A DNA stretch of 8,073 bases from contig DQSX01000225.1 of the NCBI GenBank assembly GCA_015663065.1, positions 1-8,073 on the forward strand, read 5' to 3'. The stretch comes from Sulfurovum sp. (lineage in GTDB: Bacteria > Campylobacterota > Campylobacteria > Campylobacterales > Sulfurovaceae). This document shows, piece after piece, positions 1-6,367 of this stretch (the first letter of the stretch is position 1; each line of letters starts with the position of its first letter). Below the pieces are notes generated by a model, which worked only from the letters and a program-made list of their open reading frames with translations, had not been told where the DNA came from and did not search any database. Both the position numbers and the translations under genes were made by a program.

Positions 1-449
1 ATGAATGCAGCCATGAGTTTTTCAGTGCTTCCTCCGCAAAAGAGTATTCTCATCAACGCTTCCACCACAGCGATCTGTTCATAATAGTCTTTGAAATGTT
101 CTTTTAATTCTCCTGAAAATGTGTCAAAGTTTGACAGAGAGTTGATGTTGTTTGCAAGTGTTTCTATGCTCCCAAGATCACCTTTTTTATAATCTTCAAG
201 TCCTTGTGACATAATAAAGTGCCAAATATCCACTGCTTCAATTTTTATATTGGCATAATCAGGTCTTGCATCAATGTTTTTCCAGTGTTTCCAGGGGTAA
301 GATTCAATGAGTTCCGCACACTCCAGGTAGGTACAGCGTTTCCAGTCAATGATCTTACCGTTCTTTGTTAACCCCTCTTCCCAGCCCAGACCATTGGTCG
401 CATCATTGAGTTGTTGCTGAAGTTCGAGCATTTGTAAAATCTTATCCAT
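1..449 (-). CDS. dut: Dimeric (all-alpha) dUTP diphosphatase, 3' end cut by the window edge
   Basis: Hydrolyses dUTP to dUMP and pyrophosphate in the cytoplasm, keeping uracil out of DNA and feeding dTMP synthesis. The first 149 codons are visible, reading leftward from ATG at 449-447; the frame is open to the window edge. The family is recognised from the metal-binding layout EXXE-(about 21 residues)-EXXD: E46-L-I-E49 and E71-A-V-D74, plus the early helix LQQQLND and the segment rich in Trp at residues 53-56 (WKHW). This is the all-alpha type characterised in Campylobacter jejuni, unrelated to the trimeric beta dUTPases. That enzyme is about 230 residues, so roughly the last third is missing here. 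A good ribosome site AAAGG lies at 460-456, 6 bases before the ATG. It is divergent from purL. I am confident of the family; activity is inferred. Confidence 0.88.
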   Translation of the reverse strand, partial: MDKILQMLELQQQLNDATNGLGWEEGLTKNGKIIDWKRCTYLECAELIESYPWKHWKNIDARPDYANIKIEAVDIWHFIMSQGLEDYKKGDLGSIETLANNINSLSNFDTFSGELKEHFKDYYEQIAVVEALMRILFCGGSTEKLMAAF

Positions 450-455
450 TTCCAA

Positions 456-482
456 CCTTTCGTTATATAGTGGGATATTCTA
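456..482 (-). promoter_or_regulatory. Predicted promoter and ribosome site for the dUTPase gene
   Basis: Reading the minus strand, TAGAAT at 482-477 fits a -10 box, giving a start near 470 and a leader of about 20 bases that contains the AAAGG ribosome site at 460-456. No convincing -35 box is seen, which is common in Campylobacterota. A second AT-rich hexamer, TATATA at 469-464, is too close to the ribosome site to serve well. Predicted from sequence only. Confidence 0.4.
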
Positions 483-513
483 CCTTTTCATCACTTTATT
501 AGTACTTTTTGAG

Positions 514-547
514 TAAAATAATAGCCTTAATTTATCTACCAAAAGGA
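514..547 (+). promoter_or_regulatory. Predicted promoter and ribosome site for purL
   Basis: TAAAAT at 514-519 is a reasonable -10 box preceded by T-rich sequence (505-510) instead of a recognisable -35 box. The ribosome site AAGGA at 543-547 sits 8 bases before the purL ATG and fixes that start. The whole 450-555 gap is a divergent promoter region shared with the dUTPase gene. I see no riboswitch-like fold; it is far too short for a purine riboswitch. Confidence 0.45.
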
Positions 548-555
548 CACCTTTT

Positions 556-2778
556 ATGTCACAACCAATCGAAGATCTGGATGAAGTTTTAAAAAATCAT
601 AAACTAAGTAAAGAAGAGTATGAAGATATCTTGCGTATTTTGGATGGTAGACATCCAAATATTGTTGAGATCGGCATTTTCTCAGCCATGTGGTCTGAGC
701 ACTGCTCTTACAAATCAAGTAAAAAGTACTTGAACGGTTTTCCTACCAAAGCACCGTGGGTCATTCAGGGACCGGGTGAAAATGCCGGGGTGATCGACAT
801 TGGTGACGGTATGGCAGCTGTCTTTAAGATGGAGTCACATAACCACCCTTCATTTATTGAGCCTTTTCAGGGTGCAGCAACCGGTGTGGGAGGGATACTT
901 AGAGACATCTTTACTATGGGTGCAAGACCTGTAGCCAACCTTAATGCATTACGTTTTGGTAAAGTCAGAGGGGATTCAGAGATAAACAAATACCAAAGAC
1001 ACCTGGTTCGCGGTGTGGTTGACGGTATTGGTTCTTACGGTAACTGTATGGGTGTACCTACCATAGGTGGAGAAGTGAGTTTTGATGAGTCTTACAACGG
1101 AAATATTCTTGTGAATGCTTTCTCTTTGGGACTGGTTAAATCAGATGAGATCTTCCTTGGTGTTGCATCAGGGATCGGTAATCCGGTCATGTACGTTGGT
1201 TCCAAGACTGGACGTGACGGTCTTGGTGGTGCGGTCATGTCTTCAGACTCCTTTACAGAAGAGTCCAAGTCATTGCGTCCTACTGTTCAGGTAGGGGATC
1301 CCTTCACTGAGAAACTGCTTCTTGAAGCGTGTCTGGAACTCTTTAAGACAGATCTGATTGTGGGTATTCAGGATATGGGTGCAGCAGGGCTTACCTCTTC
1401 TGCTTTTGAAATGGCAGGGAAAACAGGTGCAGGACTCATTATGAATCTTGACAAAGTTCCGGCACGTGAAGAGGGTATGACACCTTATGACTTTATGTTG
1501 TCCGAATCTCAGGAGCGTATGTTGATCTGTGCAAAGAAAGGTGCAGAGCAGGCGATCATTGATATTTTTGAAAAATGGGAACTGGATGTTGCGGTCATTG
1601 GTGAAGTGACCGATACAGAGAGAATGGAACTTTTCTGGCATGGTGAGAAAGTGTGTGATATGCCGATCGCTCCGGTGAGTGAAGAGGCACCGATTCTTGA
1701 CAGACCAACTGCAAGACCGGCATATTTGGATGAAGTGAATGCCAAATCTGTAGAAGACTATGCAGCAGTGGCTGATCAGGAGGCGTATGAAAAACTCTTT
1801 ACTTCCATTGAAGTCGTGGACAAAGCCTGGGTATATAACCAGTACGACTCTATGGTACAGACCAACACTACTAAGGGTCCAGGATCTTTGGATGCCTCTT
1901 GTATCCGTATTAAAGAGAATGGAAGAGCGTTGGCAATCTCTTCAGACTGTAACCCGCGTTACTGTTACATCGACCCTAGAAAAGGAGCGGCACTTGCCGT
2001 TGTTGAGTCTGGAAGAAATGTGGCAATGTCAGGTGCCAGACCACTCTCTATTACGGACTGTCTTAATTACGGCAACCCCGAAAACCCCGAAGTGATGTGG
2101 CAATTTGCAGAGGGTTGTGAAGGGATCAAAGAGGCCTGTATTGAGTTGAATACACCGGTTGTATCTGGTAACGTATCGCTTTACAATGAGACAAACGGTG
2201 TTTCAGTCTTCCCGACACCGGCTATTGCGATGGTCGGGTTAAACGAAGATGAGAACAAAGTACTCCCTTCATCATTTCAGCATGAAGAGAACAATGTTGT
2301 ACTTATAGGTGAGACCAAAGGAGAGTTCGGAGGATCACTTTACATCAAAGAACTTTTTGGTGAAACTTCAGGCAAGTTACCTACCTTTGACTATTCCGCA
2401 GAACTTAGACTGTGGGAACTTGTGATCGAAGCCAATAAAGAAGGACTCATTCAATCTGCAAAAGATGTAAATGTGGGGGGAGTGGCAATAGCCCTCTCCA
2501 AAATGGCAGCCACATCCGGCAAAGGGATCACTGCCAAAGTGTCAGTTGAAAACAGTAAAGACATTTTTGATGAATCACAAAGCAGAGCACTGCTTGAAGT
2601 GACTGATGAAGATATAGAGGAACTCTTTACTATCGCTACAGGGCTTGGATTAAGATTTGAAGTGATCGGAAAGATCGGTGGTGACAAAGTAAAAGTGAAT
2701 GATGTATCACTTTCCATGGAAAAAGTGAAAGATATTTACTTTAATACCTTTGCAAGCATTATTGAACAAGATCTTTAA
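556..2778 (+). CDS. purL: Phosphoribosylformylglycinamidine synthase subunit PurL (small type)
   Basis: Catalyses the ATP-dependent conversion of FGAR to FGAM, the fourth step of de novo purine synthesis. At 740 residues it is the small PurL type (about 740 in Bacillus), which lacks the fused PurS-like and glutaminase domains of the 1300-residue enzyme and works in complex with PurS and PurQ; neither is in this window. Visible family blocks are MWSEHCSYK (His49), GPGENAG, the ATP/metal block MESHNHP (Glu93, His95, His97), then GILRDIFTMGARP, DMGAAGL (residues 273-278) and LSESQERM (315-322). The second half-repeat begins near residue 430 with TTKGPGSLDA and contains DCLNYGNPE and VVSGNVSLYNE. 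The late block usually seen as DVSDGGL reads DVNVGGV here. Start is set by AAGGA 8 bases upstream. purH follows after 39 bases, so co-transcription is likely. Confidence 0.97.
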   Translation: MSQPIEDLDEVLKNHKLSKEEYEDILRILDGRHPNIVEIGIFSAMWSEHCSYKSSKKYLNGFPTKAPWVIQGPGENAGVIDIGDGMAAVFKMESHNHPSFIEPFQGAATGVGGILRDIFTMGARPVANLNALRFGKVRGDSEINKYQRHLVRGVVDGIGSYGNCMGVPTIGGEVSFDESYNGNILVNAFSLGLVKSDEIFLGVASGIGNPVMYVGSKTGRDGLGGAVMSSDSFTEESKSLRPTVQVGDPFTEKLLLEACLELFKTDLIVGIQDMGAAGLTSSAFEMAGKTGAGLIMNLDKVPAREEGMTPYDFMLSESQERMLICAKKGAEQAIIDIFEKWELDVAVIGEVTDTERMELFWHGEKVCDMPIAPVSEEAPILDRPTARPAYLDEVNAKSVEDYAAVADQEAYEKLFTSIEVVDKAWVYNQYDSMVQTNTTKGPGSLDASCIRIKENGRALAISSDCNPRYCYIDPRKGAALAVVESGRNVAMSGARPLSITDCLNYGNPENPEVMWQFAEGCEGIKEACIELNTPVVSGNVSLYNETNGVSVFPTPAIAMVGLNEDENKVLPSSFQHEENNVVLIGETKGEFGGSLYIKELFGETSGKLPTFDYSAELRLWELVIEANKEGLIQSAKDVNVGGVAIALSKMAATSGKGITAKVSVENSKDIFDESQSRALLEVTDEDIEELFTIATGLGLRFEVIGKIGGDKVKVNDVSLSMEKVKDIYFNTFASIIEQDL

Positions 2779-2817
2779 TCATTAAACATAATAAGTAAAA
2801 AATTAAAAGAGAGAAAA

Positions 2818-4350
2818 ATGAGAGCACTGTTAAGCGTAAGCGATAAAAAGAACATTGTAGAGTTCGCAAGAGCTTTAGAGAAAATGGGTTGGGAGATCAT
2901 CTCAACCGGTGGTACCTATAAGGCTCTGAATACAGCTGGTATTAAAGTCATAGAGATCGATGAAGTAACGAAATTTCCTGAATGTTTTGAAGGTCGTGTA
3001 AAAACTTTGAACCCCTATGTACATGGTGGGATCCTTCATAAAAGAGGAGATGCAGGACATGTAGCACAGGCGAAAGAGCTTGGTGTTGAAGGTATAGACC
3101 TTGTCTGTGTGAATCTTTACCCATTTAAAGAGACCATAGAGAGAACTGAAGACTTTGACGAGATCATTGAGAACATTGACATCGGCGGACCGACAATGGT
3201 GCGTTCAGCGGCTAAGAACTTTAATGATGTACTCATCGTGACCAATGTCAATGACTATGAAGATGTCTTAACTGCATTGGAAACAGGTCGTGACACACAA
3301 GCGTTCAGACGTGGACTTATGATCAAAGCTTTTGAACATACAGCAGCCTATGACGCTATGATCGCAAACTATATGAACGGTCGCTTTAATGACGGTTTTG
3401 GAGAGTACCAATTCATTACAGGTAAAAAATCATTCCAGACACGTTATGGGGAGAATCCACACCAAAAAGGTGCATTGTATGAGTTTGACAGACACTTTTC
3501 AGACAACTTCAAACAAGTTAAAGGTGAAGCCTCTTTCAATAACATTAACGATGTGAACGGTGCATTGAAGATCGCTTCGAGTTTTGGTGATGATAATGCT
3601 GTATGTATCGTTAAACACGGAAACCCTTGTGGTTTTGCACTGAGAGATTCACTGCTTGACTCTTATGTGGAAGCATTGAAATGTGACCCGGTATCTGCCT
3701 TTGGAGGTGTGGTCGCAGTCAACGGTGTGGTTGATGCAGTTTTGGCTGAAAAAATGAATGAGATATTTTTAGAAGTTGTTATGGCGGCAGATTTTACACC
3801 TGAAGCGTTGGAAGTATTTGAGAAGAAAAAACGTTTGAAACTCTTTGCTCAGGGTACTCAAAAACTTGTGATGTCAAAAGATTCTCATGATTTCAAACAT
3901 GTAGACGGTGGTTTTGTTTATCAGAATTCTGACTGTATCTGTGACAATGAAGTGCACAATGCACAGAAAAAGTCAGCGTTGAGTGCTTCAGCACAGGAGA
4001 TGAAAGATCTGGAGATCGCATGGAAAGTGGCTGGTCTTACGAAGTCCAACTGTGTAGTGTATGTCAAAAACTCAGCTATGGTTGCTGTAGGTATGGGGAT
4101 GACATCACGTGTAGATGCAGCGCAGTGTGCCTTGAAAAAAGCAAAAGAGATGGGGCTTGATGTTTCAGGTGCGGCTATGGCATCTGAAGCCTTCTTCCCG
4201 TTTAGAGACAGTATTGATGCAGCAGCAGAAGCTGGCGTAAAAGCCATCATCGAGCCTGGCGGAAGCATTCGAGATGATGAAGTTATAGAGGCTGCCAATG
4301 AACATGGTATCTCTCTTTACTTTACAACTGTGAGACACTTTTTACATTAG
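2818..4350 (+). CDS. purH: Bifunctional AICAR transformylase / IMP cyclohydrolase
   Basis: Carries out the last two steps of IMP synthesis: formylation of AICAR with 10-formyl-tetrahydrofolate, then ring closure of FAICAR to IMP. The 510 residues are close to the usual 510-530. The N-terminal MGS-like cyclohydrolase domain (about 1-150) shows STGGTYKAL, FEGRVKTLNP and the block IENIDIGGPTMVRSAAKN. The transformylase domain (about 200-510) has TRYGENPHQKGALYEF, the catalytic Lys266-His267 pair in VKHGNPCGFA, MTSRVDAA, SEAFFPFRDS and the ending VRHFLH. Residue 65 is Asn in TLNP, where many PurH proteins have TLHP. The ribosome site is a weak AGAGAG about 5 bases before the ATG. It lies 39 bases after purL and only 1 base before the DsrE-like gene, indicating one operon. 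Confidence 0.97.
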   Translation: MRALLSVSDKKNIVEFARALEKMGWEIISTGGTYKALNTAGIKVIEIDEVTKFPECFEGRVKTLNPYVHGGILHKRGDAGHVAQAKELGVEGIDLVCVNLYPFKETIERTEDFDEIIENIDIGGPTMVRSAAKNFNDVLIVTNVNDYEDVLTALETGRDTQAFRRGLMIKAFEHTAAYDAMIANYMNGRFNDGFGEYQFITGKKSFQTRYGENPHQKGALYEFDRHFSDNFKQVKGEASFNNINDVNGALKIASSFGDDNAVCIVKHGNPCGFALRDSLLDSYVEALKCDPVSAFGGVVAVNGVVDAVLAEKMNEIFLEVVMAADFTPEALEVFEKKKRLKLFAQGTQKLVMSKDSHDFKHVDGGFVYQNSDCICDNEVHNAQKKSALSASAQEMKDLEIAWKVAGLTKSNCVVYVKNSAMVAVGMGMTSRVDAAQCALKKAKEMGLDVSGAAMASEAFFPFRDSIDAAAEAGVKAIIEPGGSIRDDEVIEAANEHGISLYFTTVRHFLH

Positions 4351-4351
4351 A

Positions 4352-4687
4352 ATGAATAAGCTTTTAATTGTCTGGAGTTCCGGTGAGATCGAAGTGGCCA
4401 AAAAACTGGTACTTCTTTACGGTTCTGTCATGCTCCCCCGAAACTACTGGGATGAAGCCCACATTATGATCTGGGGACCCTCTGCCAAACTTTTGGCTGA
4501 AAACAGAGAATTACAATCTATGGTAAAAACTGTACAAGATAACGGTGTGACATTCTCCTGCTGTGTGGTCTGTTCTGATGACTATGGGGTGAGTGAAAAA
4601 CTCGACTCTTTAGGCATAGAGATGACCCACACTGGAGAAAGACTGACTGACTCTTTGCAGAGTGACTGGAAAGTCCTTACGTTCTGA
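4352..4687 (+). CDS. DsrE/DsrF-like family protein with a CxxC motif
   Basis: A 111-residue cytoplasmic protein with no signal peptide or membrane segment. The fold family is suggested by the opening strand KLLIVWSSGE, the middle segment AHIMIWGPSAKLLAEN, and the late block CCVVCSDDYGV (Cys70, Cys71, Cys74), which matches the CxxCADxYGV pattern common in small DsrE-like proteins. Members such as DsrE, TusD and YchN fold as sulfurtransferase-like oligomers, some relaying sulfur on a cysteine; many relatives have no known function. Here the CxxC suggests a redox or persulfide role, but that is inference. Its ATG lies 1 base after the purH stop with no Shine-Dalgarno sequence in range, so translation probably depends on coupling to purH. 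The role beside purine genes is unknown. No terminator hairpin is seen after it. Confidence 0.75.
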   Translation: MNKLLIVWSSGEIEVAKKLVLLYGSVMLPRNYWDEAHIMIWGPSAKLLAENRELQSMVKTVQDNGVTFSCCVVCSDDYGVSEKLDSLGIEMTHTGERLTDSLQSDWKVLTF

Positions 4688-4778
4688 TACAGCAACGCTT
4701 CTTTATCTCACCCCAACTAAGCATTTTCAGCTATTTATTTTTCTCTAAAATGACCTTATATTCTGTTTGTATTTTTAG

Positions 4779-4803
4779 TATAATCAGGCAAAATAATGAA
4801 GGA
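4779..4803 (+). promoter_or_regulatory. Predicted promoter (-10) and ribosome site before the split small gene
   Basis: A perfect TATAAT at 4779-4784 follows T-rich sequence (4761-4776) without a consensus -35 box. It predicts a transcription start near 4791. AAGGA at 4799-4803 lies 10 bases before GTG at 4814. The stretch 4688-4778 between the DsrE-like gene and this promoter shows no gene, hairpin terminator or repeat that I can support. Confidence 0.5.
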
Positions 4804-4813
4804 ATAAACTATC

Positions 4814-5003
4814 GTGATCGCTGAGAACCCATTAAACCGTATGCAAAAAAATACTTGAAAAGAATTATAAACAATATATCTTCGGTGAGATCACGCAAAA
4901 AGAGTATCTACACCGGATCAAACCCATTGACGAAGAGATTGGAAGATTGGAGATGGCTACGCACAATACCACACTGCTTCTCAAGAGCACACCTTTACCT
5001 TAG
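4814..5003 (+). pseudogene. Small conserved-looking gene interrupted by a frame change at an A7 run
   Basis: GTG at 4814 opens a frame that reads 14 codons and stops at TGA 4856-4858. The codons run through seven A residues at 4845-4851. If one A is dropped, the reading continues without a stop to TAG at 5001-5003, giving a 62-residue protein. Its main part is amphipathic and charged (ILEKNYKQYIFGEITQKEY, then LHRIKPIDEEIGRLEMA), looking like a short helical protein. The downstream frame has stops at 4815 and 4833 and no usable start before 4947, so neither frame alone explains it. A -10 box and ribosome site lie correctly upstream, which argues that this was or is a real gene. I do not recognise the family with certainty. 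It could be a true frameshift mutation, an error in a homopolymer, or a gene expressed by slippage on the A run. It ends 1 base from the convergent methyltransferase gene. Confidence 0.6.
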
Positions 5004-5004
5004 A

Positions 5005-5805
5005 TCAAAATGAGGCAGGTGAGAGTGCTGCATGGTGTTTGAACTGATACATCATAATAGATGCTGCGATCCCTACATTAAAACTTTTTACTCCTGGCAT
5101 CATTTCAATGGTTACGACTTCATCACAAAGGTCAAGTATCTCTTCTGAAAGTCCTGATCCTTCATGACCCATGAGCAGTACCCATTTATCTACTACTTTG
5201 ACTGAGGCTAAGGGTGTAGAGTCCTCCGTAACTTCTGCTGCGTAGATGCGGTAGCCCTTTTCTTTTAAGGTATGCAAAGTCTCTTTGATGTCTGTGTATA
5301 TATGGGTTTTTAGCATAGCCACATGTCCCATAGAAACACGTAAAGCACGTCTAGAGTAAGGATGTGGACCGTAAGAGGGTATGAGGTAAGAGTTTATGCC
5401 TATGGCTGCAGCAGAACGTGCGATTGCACCGATGTTCTGTGTGGAGCTGATCTCATCTAACATGAGGATGTTGTCTCCTAAGTCATCCAAAGCAGTCTCT
5501 TTGGGACGAATGCCGTGCATCATGACATTGTGGTGTATTTTATGCCCTACAATGTTTTGCATCTGTTCTTTGCTTGCTACATATAAAATGGTATCTTTTT
5601 GTTTAGAGACTAGTTCAGAGAATTCATCATAATAGGCCTGTGTTGCCAAAATACTTTTAACTTCAATACCCTCTTCTAAAAGTAGATTGACCACTTTGGG
5701 ACTGTCGGCGATAAAAGAGCCATCTTCTCTAAAAGCATTTTCCCGAAACTGGTGGTAGAGAGTGAGTGCCTTGGCATGTATGTCTGTGACTGCTGTAAAA
5801 TTCAT
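5005..5805 (-). CDS. SPOUT/TrmH-family RNA 2'-O-methyltransferase
   Basis: Expected to transfer a methyl group from S-adenosylmethionine to a ribose 2'-OH in tRNA or rRNA; the target cannot be read from sequence. The protein has 266 residues. An N-terminal part (about 1-100) resembles the substrate-binding region of this family. The SPOUT catalytic domain follows, with motif 1 STQNIGAIARSAAAIG (Asn124, Arg130), motif 2 LLMGHEGSGLSEE (210-222) and motif 3 MMPGVKSFNVGIAAS (Asn243), the last two forming the knotted cofactor site. Motif 3 has FNVG where SLNVS is usual. ATG at 5805 is the first possible start after an in-frame TGA just upstream; no Shine-Dalgarno sequence precedes it. It is convergent with the split small gene and divergent from the rhodanese gene, so it is probably transcribed alone. 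Confidence 0.88.
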   Translation of the reverse strand: MNFTAVTDIHAKALTLYHQFRENAFREDGSFIADSPKVVNLLLEEGIEVKSILATQAYYDEFSELVSKQKDTILYVASKEQMQNIVGHKIHHNVMMHGIRPKETALDDLGDNILMLDEISSTQNIGAIARSAAAIGINSYLIPSYGPHPYSRRALRVSMGHVAMLKTHIYTDIKETLHTLKEKGYRIYAAEVTEDSTPLASVKVVDKWVLLMGHEGSGLSEEILDLCDEVVTIEMMPGVKSFNVGIAASIMMYQFKHHAALSPASF

Positions 5806-5810
5806 AGGGT

Positions 5811-5853
5811 ATTGTACTCAAATATTTACCTCTTTTTGTTATAATCGTGTCAA
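5811..5853 (-). promoter_or_regulatory. Predicted promoter(s) for the methyltransferase gene, with almost no leader
   Basis: On the minus strand, TACAAT at 5816-5811 ends 5 bases before the ATG at 5805, which would place the transcription start at or next to the start codon. A second option is TTGACA at 5853-5848 with TAAATA at 5828-5823, but the spacer is 19 bases, and the leader would still be only about 10 bases. These sequences overlap the divergent rhodanese promoter. Confidence 0.35.
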
Positions 5854-5868
5854 ATAATAAATATAGGG
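5840..5868 (+). promoter_or_regulatory. Predicted promoter and ribosome site for the rhodanese gene
   Basis: A perfect TATAAT at 5840-5845 after a T-rich stretch (5831-5837) predicts a start near 5852. TAGGG at 5864-5868 is a ribosome site 8 bases before ATG 5877. This decides the gene start: the in-frame GTG at 5847 lies before the predicted transcription start and has no ribosome site. Confidence 0.6.
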
Positions 5869-5876
5869 TTTATAAA

Positions 5877-6272
5877 ATGAGAAAAATAATATTTGGATTG
5901 CTGCTTTTGGCAACATCACTTTTCGCAGAGTTGAAACAGGAGTGGGCAACGCAGGGCTTTTTAAATAAAAATATAAAAATTATTGATATACGTACCCCCG
6001 CAGAGTGGAGAGAGACAGGTATAGTCAAGGGTTCAAAAACCATTATGTTCTTTGATGAACAGGGTAATTATAATATACCAGCGTTTTTAAAAGCATTAGA
6101 TAAAGTTGTCAAGAAGGATGAGCAGTTCGCACTCATATGCCGTGTGGGATCACGTTCGGGTATGGTTTCAGATTTCCTGGCAAACAAACTTGGATACAGG
6201 GTCATCAACCTAAAGGGTGGGATCATGAAACTTATTTCAGAAGGCTACCGACCGGTACGGTATATGAAATAA
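5877..6272 (+). CDS. Small exported single-domain rhodanese-like protein
   Basis: A 131-residue protein with a signal peptide: MRK, a hydrophobic core at residues 4-13, and a likely cleavage after LFA (Ala17), so it should act in the periplasm. The rest is one rhodanese domain: IDIRTPAEW at 36-44 is the usual early motif (D-x-R-x-x-x-E), and the active loop is CRVGSRS with catalytic Cys88. The end VINLKGGIMKLISEGYRPV is the typical last segment. Rhodanese domains carry a persulfide on this cysteine and pass sulfur between molecules. The donor and acceptor here are unknown; in sulfur-metabolising Campylobacterota such proteins may handle thiosulfate or polysulfide, which is inference only. ATG at 5877 is chosen over an in-frame GTG 30 bases upstream because the GTG sits at the promoter and would bury the signal peptide. 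It appears to be transcribed alone; no hairpin terminator follows. Confidence 0.88.
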   Translation: MRKIIFGLLLLATSLFAELKQEWATQGFLNKNIKIIDIRTPAEWRETGIVKGSKTIMFFDEQGNYNIPAFLKALDKVVKKDEQFALICRVGSRSGMVSDFLANKLGYRVINLKGGIMKLISEGYRPVRYMK

Positions 6273-6292
6273 ATTCATTCAATTTTCTACAA

Positions 6293-6313
6293 CTTGATTG
6301 ACATTGACTAAAG
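6293..6313 (+). promoter_or_regulatory. HAIR-like HspR operator in front of cbpA
   Basis: The sequence reads CTTGATT-N7-ACTAAAG. The known HspR-associated inverted repeat (HAIR) is CTTGAGT-N7-ACTCAAG, so 12 of 14 half-site bases and the exact 7-base spacing agree. It fully covers the TTGACA -35 box, so bound HspR would block RNA polymerase. The presence of hspR in the same operon supports autoregulation. Confidence 0.8.
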
Positions 6314-6327
6314 TTTTTTGATATAAT
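6298..6327 (+). promoter_or_regulatory. Sigma-70-type promoter of the cbpA-hspR operon
   Basis: TTGACA at 6298-6303 and TATAAT at 6322-6327, both perfect, are separated by 18 bases. This is the strongest promoter in the window, and the only one pairing a consensus -35 with a well-spaced -10. The start is predicted near 6334, giving a leader of about 34 bases with the ribosome site GAGGAAAG at 6357-6364 before ATG 6368. A strong promoter held down by an operator fits a heat-shock operon. Confidence 0.8.
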
Positions 6328-6346
6328 TCCTTAAATTTAAGAAATT
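6325..6346. repeat. Palindrome at the predicted cbpA transcription start
   Basis: A perfect 12-base palindrome, CTTAAATTTAAG, lies at 6330-6341. Allowing one mismatched pair (6329/6342), the symmetry extends to 22 bases (6325-6346). Its centre is within a few bases of the predicted start. It could be a second protein-binding site or form a weak hairpin at the mRNA 5' end; being AT-rich, chance is also possible. Confidence 0.5.
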
Positions 6347-6367
6347 ATTTATATATGAGGAAAGAAA

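Noticed and set aside
450..555. A purine riboswitch or other leader RNA before purL
   Set aside because: The leader after the predicted start is only about 30 bases, and no conserved fold is visible.
1270..1745. Open frames on the minus strand inside purL
   Set aside because: They lie opposite a fully conserved PurL coding sequence, have no ribosome site, and encode no recognisable domain.
1760..2095. A 111-codon plus-strand open frame inside purL
   Set aside because: Out of frame with PurL motifs that continue unbroken through the region; its composition is that of a shifted reading.
5847..5876. An N-terminal extension of the rhodanese from GTG at 5847
   Set aside because: The GTG falls before the predicted transcription start of its own TATAAT box, has no ribosome site, and would place ten residues before a normal signal peptide.
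6246..6285. Possible terminator hairpins after the rhodanese gene
   Set aside because: Only 5-bp stems (one inside the coding end, one AT-only) without a proper U tract.
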